64,000 bases of DNA. Source: Pseudeuparius sepicola (lineage: Eukaryota > Arthropoda > Insecta > Coleoptera > Anthribidae). Below, one piece after another: positions 55,972 through 64,000 of this stretch (position 1 is its first letter; every line of letters starts with the position of its first letter). A program made the position numbers and the translations under genes. Below the pieces are notes generated by a model, which saw only the letters and a list, made by a program, of their open reading frames with translations, had not been told where the DNA came from and searched no databases. The stretch covers positions 112,148,035 through 112,212,034 of the forward strand of contig OY987298.1 of NCBI GenBank assembly GCA_963920635.1, given 5' to 3'.

Positions 55972-58900
55972 TTTCTAATTACCAATAACCCTGTATATGG
56001 CTTACTCGAACCGTTTGAGTATATTAGAGCATAATTCCGAACTAACGATTTAAATAAGCCTGCTGAAAACGCAGCAACAAGAATCTAGCTCTTTTGACGC
56101 TCTTTCAACAAGACAATAATTATTATACAAGTTTAAGCTCTTTTAGATTAGTACTGTCAAAAAATTAAGAAAAAAAAACAAAAATAATCGATTTCATAAT
56201 ATGCTTGATAGGTATTTATAAGACAAGTACTAGGTTTTCTATCTCTCTTCCTTTCATGAAAGGTGCTTAGCGAACTTTAAGACGTACGTCGAATACAAAT
56301 TGGAGGAGGAGACATGCGTAATTGTGCGAGTGCAAGTAAAGCAATAGATATAGCGCTCTCTCTTTGATGATTTATTGCCGACTTCGCCTTTACATTCTGC
56401 CCTTACTATAGATATTAATATGAAGTTACGTAATGTAACAGCGTGGAGAGCTTTTTGGGCCTTATCGCCTTAAATTATTATGGCGTGTTAACCAACACCA
56501 AATCGATTACGTTTCACAAATTATGTTAGATTTAATGTAAATTATTAGTTATTTTCTGAATTATAGGGATACCTTGGTTATAAAATAGTAACACTGTCAA
56601 TTTGACTTCAAATTTATTTTAATACATTGTTACAACCAAATTTGATTTTAGTTCGATATTTGGTGAACTCGCTGGTATAAAAACAATAATTATTTATCTA
56701 CGCATGTAATCGCCCTGGAGTTTCACGAGTATTTCCTGATATTCTTTTATTTTAAATCCCTCCAAACTGCTTAATTTTTATCCGCTTCCTAAGTATGTTT
56801 CTGATGTAATCTCTAATTAGCTATTTCCTAAGGCAACTGCATCGCCACCTATTGAGCGGCGGCTGAGGCTACTATGCGTTCGTGCTTCGCGCTTAGTGCC
56901 CTTGCTGTGTTTCCTTGCTACTAATCACAGATGTCCTTCGGGCCCAGTCTATCGAATAAAATTGTTCTTATACCATTTTTTTTGCGTGCTTGGGGATTTT
57001 GGGAAAAATATTTCCAAACGCCAGTAGGACTGATTCCGAGTGTTGTGTAACTCGTCCGGCTTGTTTTCCGGGAGTATTTCGCCTGCTGTGTGTACCAGAA
57101 GTGCCGGAACTTGGCTTGTTGTTTCACGGACTTCTAGCCGCCTTTTTGCGGGATATATAATTTGCCGTAACCAGCTGTAAATATCTGATACATAGGGATC
57201 CACTATTTAATACATCTCATTCCATCCCGAGATTACATTTTGGGTAAATTCAACTGTGAATATTTTATTCTTGGAGCCGTTTTTTTACACAATGTTTTCT
57301 TTATAGAGCACCTACTCCAACGGTTTTGGTGCCGGAATTTCACGATAATTCAAGGACACTTGTTGATAAAAAAAACCTCATATCTCGAGGTAAGATTTAT
57401 TTTTGTTTTTCAAGTCCCCATTTTGGTTTTAATTCCCAAATTAATTTATAGGTGTAGCCTATGAGTGTTACTAAAATAGGTTTTCTATTTTAGGTTTTTT
57501 TTTCGGCATATAAGTTCTTAATTACGACCTACGAATTTTTCTTGTTTTGGATTTGAGTTTGGAGCGTGGCCTTGATGATTCACTAACAGCGAAGACCTGG
57601 CGATTTTCTTCTTGGAGCGCACATTGTCCTTGACTGTTCTAGGAGGGGTTTGGAGAACCTTCGCCCAGAAACATCGCAGTTTTGAAGATTCAACTTGCAG
57701 CTAAGTTTTGCATGTTTACCATTTTTACATTTATCGTGCCTGGACTAGTAAAACTAATTTGATTTACGTGTACAATCGAAAGCGTAGGCTGCTACTGCTT
57801 ACCTTCTTTTTATTATTGCGTACGTTGTGTTATTTCTGCGTACGTCTTGATTATTATTGCGTATATTATGTCGTGTCAACTCTTGCGGGGTTGTGATTAG
57901 TTATTGCAACGTCCTGACTATTATTATTGTTTTTTGTGAACTGAACGTGTACACGCTCAGGGGTTTATTTTTTTAATTTTTGTTTAATTATTAATATAGC
58001 TGGGAATCTGAAAGGCATAGCTTTAAAGTTATGACTAGTAATTATTGTTTATAACTATGAGAGTATTTAGTGCCATTGGAGTAAATCTTATTGATATTTT
58101 TGAATTCAGTTTTTATTTACCTACGAAGGATTTTCCTAGTTTGGACTTAAAAGAAATTGTGTGAGGTGTAGAGCGCACAAACAAGGTGGCGCCTATTATT
58201 AAAAAGATCTTTTATTTCCCACGCCCGTCTCCACTGTTAGCTGGCGGCCGCTCAATACTCGCCAACCAAGAATTGCGGTAGGTAATTTGAATTTATCTTG
58301 GATTTATTTTTCTTACCATCGCGTTACGCATTGAAGGTAACAACATATTATAGTGTTTTTGTGTGTTTTTTAGTGGGTCTTTTATGTAATTTTCTTTATT
58401 TAAGCCTGCTCCGCAAAGTTATTCCAGCCTTAAGAGGGACAAAAAAATTGGGTTTGAAAAGAACTCTTAAACCCTGAATGTCCTAGGCAAGCAACATTTT
58501 TGTGTGAGGCATATTTTTGGTGACTAAAAAATCATCAAGATTGAACTACTTTTTTAAGGAAATTTCAATTTCCTTGGGCTTTCCCTGTCATGGCAACTAC
58601 TTCGTCATTGGCAACATCAAACCACTACGAAATCACGCGGCCTCAATCAAATTTCCAGAACGATGTAATTGACACGTCAACTTCACGGGACGAATTTTGC
58701 GTAAATGGGCTGCATACATATGAGGAATATTTCTCATGCTATAGCAACTCTTATCTGCCGCTGACAGGTAATTTTATAAGACGTATTCGTATTTAAGGAG
58801 CGGCTATGGCGCGGGAATACTCTGCGTCAAACTCATGCTCCCGTTGGTCCCGAATGAATGCACTTTTTGAGCGGCAGCTCTTTCAGCTAACGCTTTAGAG

Positions 58901-59640
58901 TTTGCATTAGCTGCCGGTAAATGAAGTGTAAATAAAAATAGGTTGGATAAAGAAAAATAAATAGCTAGTAGGTAGGTAATTGGAAATGGAAGGTGACGGT
59001 CTATTTTTGTAAAATTGCACGAAGATAATTTGTACCAAGTTACTTAGTAGGCTCATGGGAAACAATATTGGAACTTGAGAAATTATTTATAAATTTCGAA
59101 TTAAAACAAATATACCTACAGTAGCCTGACTTTCCAAATAGTTTTCAATGGTTTTATTATGTTCGATACCCTGTAGATATCAGTAAAATAAAATTTAGTG
59201 ATGGAAATTATAGACCCACTTCCCGTTATCCAATTAATCGAACTGAACTATTGCGCACAGCTTTGTTTCCAATGACAGTACAATAATATTGTTCTAAACC
59301 CAATATGTCGGTTTCAGTACAACCGCAGCCGATATATTAAATTATATTTTACCAACTTTTATATAATATACAATGTAAAATAGGAGTTTTTGAATTTGCA
59401 TCTTCACCAAAATTTAGCTACCTTTTTAAACAATGCCTTAAAAATGTGTTTTTAAATAGGCTCAAAATCGCCATAAACAGTACTAAAGTAAGTGATTCTT
59501 TTGCCATTTTTTCTCTCTATTTAATCTTGGTGAGACCAAAGGACCAAACCTCAGACAGGCCCGTCGCCTGTCAAACGTGGCCAGATATTTAAATCTTTCA
59601 GTTTGAGCAGTTTGTCGGGTTTGAACAAGAATAATATTAT
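55972..59640. other. Gene-free except one doubtful exon at 58,590
   Basis: ATG 58590 has a good start context. It opens 68 codons of mixed composition, with an in-frame ACAG|GTAATT donor-like site near 58767, so a host first exon is possible. Other frames (for example 56,949-57,203 minus) lack ATG starts. Nothing else is recognised. Confidence 0.25.
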
Positions 59641-60190
59641 ACGGGGTGAGTCGGAATGTATAGTAAATACTTTAAAGGGGTGTTCGGCATGTGGTTTTAA
59701 AAGGGGGATCTTTCATATAAAATTTTTCGATTTGGGCTTCCCTTGCCAAGTTATTCGGGTCAGGTGTTTTAAAGGTTTTGCCAATTTCAACGCAAACGGT
59801 TGATTTTATCGTTACGAAACAAGAGTACACTTTTGCTGCACAATGAAAAGATACACTGAAATGATGGACCTGCAAGACCAAAAAGATAACCTCAAAAAAG
59901 TGTGAGCAAACAAATTAATAGGGGTTGTTAGTTTTTACCCTTTTTTAATGCACTGTGTAAATGAATAAACTACCCTAAGGCGTCTTCCAGTTAGTAGATA
60001 ACACATCCAAATTTCAAATTTTTAAGTAGCGCCGTTATTGAGAAATAAATAAAAAAAATACTTTTGGGTCACCCTGTAGACCAGAATAACTTGGCAAGGA
60101 AAGCCCAAATCGAAAAATTTTACATGAAAGACCCTCCTTAAAACCACCTGCCGAACACCCCTTTAACCCATACATTCTGACTCACCCTGT
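59641..60190. mobile_element. 550-bp fold-back element
   Basis: The ends ACGGGGTGAG and CTCACCCTGT, with ~125-bp inverted arms sharing GGGCTTCCCTTGCCAAGTTA. The core includes a fragment of the 49.2-kb family's inner arm. Confidence 0.85.
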
Positions 60191-61302
60191 ATATGTAAAC
60201 TGTTATCGAAATTGACGTCGCCCGCGGATGCGGTGCATACTGCACACTGAAGCAAATGCAGCAATGGCGGGCGGAGCCGGCTCATGGATGGATAACTGCG
60301 CACTTTAAATTGTATATTTTTAAAGGGTCTGTGCATTTTAATGTTTTATAACATTAGAGTGAATAATTTTATAAAGGAACATTTAAAAAACAGATTTTAG
60401 GGAAAGAATCCGTCTAAAAATCGCACAAAAATATAAAATCTGCCGATTGCCTTTCAAGAAGAATAATTTAAATTCGCTCGTTTTCTAATATTTCGTAAGG
60501 GGAACTTTTCTAAAAATCTAGAAAGTCTCTGATGAGTAGCTGCGCCGCTTTTGCATAATGGAACTTATTATTTTCCGATTAAAAAAGATAGAATGTGCCC
60601 CTAGGCACATAAGTTCCTTGTTATAACAAGTTATAACTCATGTGGTTTATTTGCCACGGCCTTTCAGGCCCGGCAGCGAATTTACAATTCCTATACGAAT
60701 ACAGTCAAGACGGTGAATGAATTCGAGTACTTTTTGTTTGCGAAAATTTAGCTACATATTCTAATCTATTACGGTGCAGAAATTGACCATACTGGAATAG
60801 GATATTGTAAGTGAAATTTAAGGTTAAATATTAAGTACATGCCTATATTGTTTCAGTTTATATTTATTTAATATCTTTAATGATTAGAAGTTAGTTCTTC
60901 TCAAAGTAACTACAGTAATTTTTAGAAATTTTATATTTATATTTGCCGAACAATCATAATTTCTTATACAAACTTTTTTCTTAAGTAAACGTTTATTCCT
61001 TTTGGCTATCATATAAAGTTTGCGAAATTCATAATGAACACAGGTATTAAACACTTTTCTTACAATACAGTTACACTTTTCTTACAATACACTTATATTC
61101 AGGTGATTTAAAAAAAACGTTGACAACTGACTGAAATGGGTTAGTCTTTGTAAAAGTAGGATTAAGTAAGGATTTTTTTAAATCTAACATAATAATACTC
61201 AGTGGCGTACCCAGACATTGGCCTTGGGGGGGGGGGGAGAAATAAATAATATATTTTTTTTTATTTAAACTAATGTCTGTGGGCGTTGAAATTTTTTGAG
61301 AA
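60191..61302. other. Gene-free
   Basis: A CAGTGGCGTACCCAGA string near 61200, followed by a G-run, resembles the terminus of an hAT-type element but no partner end was found. No gene is seen. Confidence 0.4.
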
Positions 61303-61925
61303 AGGCTTGGGTAATTATTGTTTCCCGTGGTGTACGTCTCCCTTTTTTTGAAATTTTGGCTACCCCCCCCCTACTTTAGAGGTCCCTGAAAATGAAATCT
61401 GACCTTTGTTTTTGGTGCTCGGACATAGTTTCTAAAAAAATGAATTTTCTAATTTATTTTTGACTCTTCACTTTTTACGGCGATATTTGTGGTAATAATC
61501 GGGATGGGGGGGATTTACCTCAAACTGATCACCACACTATTCATTCGGCGCGCGCCGAATGTTGGGCGAAAATAGCGGACGGACCGCATAAATGGCGTAC
61601 GTAAACACGCGGCATAAATCTTTCTAAATTTCGTTTTTTCCGCGGGTTTTCGCGAAGTGTCGATGTAGCAAAATGTGCAAAATAGTGTGGTGATTAATTT
61701 AAGCTGCGTACAGTAAAAATTCATGCGGATTATAACCACAAAAAATATCGCCGTGAAAAGTGAGGTGTCAAAAGGAAATTTGAAAATTCGTTTTCTCGGA
61801 AACTACGTCTGAGCACCAAAAACTAAGGTCAGATTCGTGTTCAGAGACCTAGAAAATAGGGGGGTAGATAAAAGTTTCAGAAAAAACGTGGGACGGTACA
61901 CCACGGAAAAGAATTACCAAGGCTT
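61303..61925. mobile_element. ~620-bp inverted-repeat element
   Basis: About 190-base arms (61303-61490 and 61738-61925), sharing CCGTGGTGTAC and TTTTTGGTGCTC with G-rich interruptions, enclose a CpG-rich core with GGCGCGCGCC. Diverged and non-coding. It abuts the LINE. Confidence 0.75.
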
Positions 61926-61949
61926 GTTATGCAGCATACATTATCAACA

Positions 61950-63240
61950 TTTTCTGTGTTATTTTTTTCGATTTATCGCGCGCCTTTGATACTCTCGATC
62001 ATGATTTTTTGACAGATAAGTTGCATAAGTTAGGCATTCGGGGTCCGGTCAACAGTTGGTTTGGCTCCTTCGTTCGTGGAAGGTCATTTAAGTTGAGAGG
62101 TGGGTCTGATCTATCTGATAAAAAAATTTCTGAGGTGTGAACGCCCCAGGGAAGTACCATTAATGTTTCTATTGTACATCAATGACATGCCCGAGTCGAT
62201 TTCGGAAAATGGGGTGCCATTTGTTTATACTGATGATACAAATGTTGTGGTGTCACATCCCCTACCAGACGTTGCATGTGAAAAGGTACATGCCCTGATT
62301 CACGGGTTTAAAAGCTGGTGTGACTCGAATAATCTGATAATTAACTTGAGCAAAACTGTTTGCCTGCGTTTTTCCTATGGTTGTCGAGAGACTATTGGTT
62401 TGAAAATTGCAGTTGGTGATGACAGAATAGAAGTGGTACAAAACACTAAATTCCTGGGAACCATGCTTGACGATAGGTTGAGTTTTCGTGACCACATCAA
62501 TGAAATATTCTCTAAGATGTGTAAAATATTCTTTGCAATATCGAATTTAAAAAATGACCTGACTGAAAAATCTCTGCTCAATATTTATTACGGCCAAGTT
62601 TATTCAACAATGAGCTATAATATTATAGCGTGGGGCCAGTCAACAGATGTTGATAGAATTTTTATTTTGCAAAAAAGAGTGTTGCGTCTTATTTTTGGTA
62701 TAACTGGAAGGGAAACTTGTAGGAATGTTTTCAGGGAACACGGAGTTTTGACTTTAACTTCGGTATATTTGTTGAAGCTTCTTATATATATATATATTTT
62801 TTTAAGAATAGGGAGAAGTTTAGGCAGAATTCAGATTTTCACGGATATTCTACGAGAAAACGACAGGATTATTACATCGCCAATTGTTCACGTAGTGCTT
62901 TTAGGAGGTCTCCCAATTTTGCGGCGTGTTGCTACTTTAATTTGTTGCCGGACTCTTTGAAGTCTGCTGTTAACCTGCATGCATTTAAGAGAAAATTTAA
63001 GCGATTTTTATTAGAGTATAGTGTATTTATTCTCTAGCGGAATTTGAACAATCTGTGAGTGTGCTGGGAATCCGAGAGTGCCTCTAATGTTAGCATTGTT
63101 TTTGCTTTTGGATTTTGTTTTGTGGTATATTTTTAACTTGATTTTAATATGTGATTTTAATGTGTAATTATTACTCCTTGTGACGACCCTATCTGTTGTA
63201 GAACTGGACTATAGGTAATATATATATATATTCTATTCTA
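61950..63240 (+). pseudogene. 5'-truncated non-LTR retrotransposon (LINE) reverse transcriptase, broken
   Basis: The reading starts within the reverse transcriptase palm: DLSRAFDTLDHDF near 61970-62010 and LHKLGIRGPVNSWF. It is broken by a TGA at 62138-62140 and a frame change. It continues in another frame with LFLLYIND-like MFLLYINDMPES, the catalytic YTDD (62226-62237, where YADD is usual) and NLIINLSKTVCLRF, FLGTMLDDRLSF and the thumb region to 62960. The pattern and the C-terminal QKRVLRLIFG segment fit the Jockey/CR1 group. The endonuclease domain is absent. The 3' end has a TATTC-type microsatellite (about 63,215-63,260), typical of LINE tails. It is dead. Confidence 0.88.
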
Positions 63241-63260
63241 TTATATTCTAATCTATTCTA

Positions 63261-64000
63261 TGTTGCATGTTTTTGTTCCAAAATGATGCCTAGAATAAAA
63301 AAATGCAATAATATTCAGGGTGTTCCATTTGAGATAAGAAAGTTGATATCGACTTCCGGTATAACCGGAAGTGCCAGATTCACCAAAATATTTTAGTTGA
63401 GCAGCGCCCATCGGCATTGGTGAGGTGCCAAATTTTCAGAATTTTCCTACTTTTAGTTTTCCATATATAGATCGATGCAGTCGTGGTTGGCCACCCGTAT
63501 AAGTACTATGATGTCAGTCAGCAAGATGAGCGATATATTTTAGAACCGGTGATTTCGATATCACCGGTAACACCGGTGATCCAAATATCAAAATAACCGA
63601 CACACAGTGATCAAAAAGGCGCTAGACTGGGCTGGGTTGGCGGTTACTCACCGCGGTTTCGCTCACGGTTATAACTGCGACCTGCGACCAAATATCCTCC
63701 CCTGTGGAGCGGAGTGACGCGACGCTCCGTCGGAACACCGTCAGTAGGATCACGGATCACTACTGAATTCTAAACTGAAACAGGTGCAGCTGCAGGTGCC
63801 GCCAAGTGACGCCGTATATCGTGTCGCCGGTGGCGGTCATTTGTCTTTTCAAGTAATGAACACTCGCCGATTATGATTCCCTCAGCTACGACTGCTGCGT
63901 GATTATGATTAAATTAATTATTCGTGTGAATTCTGTCTATATAGTAGATAATCATTAAATTAGAAATGAGCGCTTGAGCGGTGACTTGTGGTGACGTATT
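63261..64000. other. Non-coding stretch with short palindromes
   Basis: ACTTCCGGTATAACCGGAAGT (near 63353) and ACCGGTGATTTCGATATCAC (near 63547) are hairpins. ACCGGAAGT also matches the ETS-factor consensus. Bases 63,650-63,860 are CpG-richer. No coding region is supported before the window ends. Confidence 0.4.

Overview
The window is a 64 kb piece of an animal nuclear genome, most likely an insect. It is AT-rich, has spliced genes with GTAAGT/AG signals, AATAAA polyadenylation signals, a tRNA-derived SINE, a decayed non-LTR retrotransposon and many fold-back elements ending in CACCCTGTATA. A hemipteran or beetle would fit; the species cannot be fixed from sequence alone. No bacterial operon, CRISPR array or rRNA gene is seen.

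Region 1 (about 1-17,100) is a cluster of small virus-like genes. At the left edge is a protein-primed-type family B DNA polymerase of the Polinton/Maverick/adintovirus kind, frameshifted and running off the window. Next come an orphan protein (2,597-3,316), a conserved-looking orphan (4,010-4,540), an acidic zinc-binding protein (4,741-5,172), a three-exon gene with a VQPAQ repeat and a coiled-coil tail (5,960-7,075), a GW-repeat protein (7,492-7,989), a small OB-fold-like protein (9,203-9,523), a GNAT acetyltransferase (12,022-12,510) and a second OB-fold-like protein (16,554-16,862). Several genes lie in divergent pairs, and most have a TATA box next to a G-rich box of the form GTGGRGGGGATA. 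That suggests one coordinated gene set, as in a DNA virus or self-synthesising transposon.

Region 2 (17,097-29,159) is a giant near-palindrome of a 149-bp satellite: about 51 monomers on the minus strand, a sharp centre at 25,134/25,135, and about 25 monomers on the plus strand. The outer flanks are near-identical inverted copies. A further block of about 32 plus-strand monomers (29,701-34,465) follows a truncated copy of a third OB-fold-like gene. The satellite has higher-order repeats of 745 bp and about 2,090 bp.

Region 3 (34,466-38,273) carries the intact third OB-fold-like gene (two non-coding 5' exons and one coding exon). It is followed by an 842-bp inverted repeat that holds this gene on each arm and an orphan gene (36,044-36,757) in the loop. 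Next to the right arm is a short fragment resembling the Cubitus interruptus/Gli transcription factor.

Region 4 (38,274-64,000) has no convincing intact gene. It is a graveyard of nested non-coding mobile elements: decayed CCTGTATA-rich repeats, a SINE head, a nested inverted-repeat complex (44,669-50,461), a 777-bp inverted-repeat element with a clear 4-bp target duplication, several other fold-backs, and a 5'-truncated LINE near 62 kb.

The most notable hypothesis is that regions 1-3 are an integrated linear-DNA-virus-like or Polinton-like lineage whose ends are satellite-rich inverted repeats, seen here joined head to head. The genes and the palindrome are directly visible; the viral interpretation is inference.
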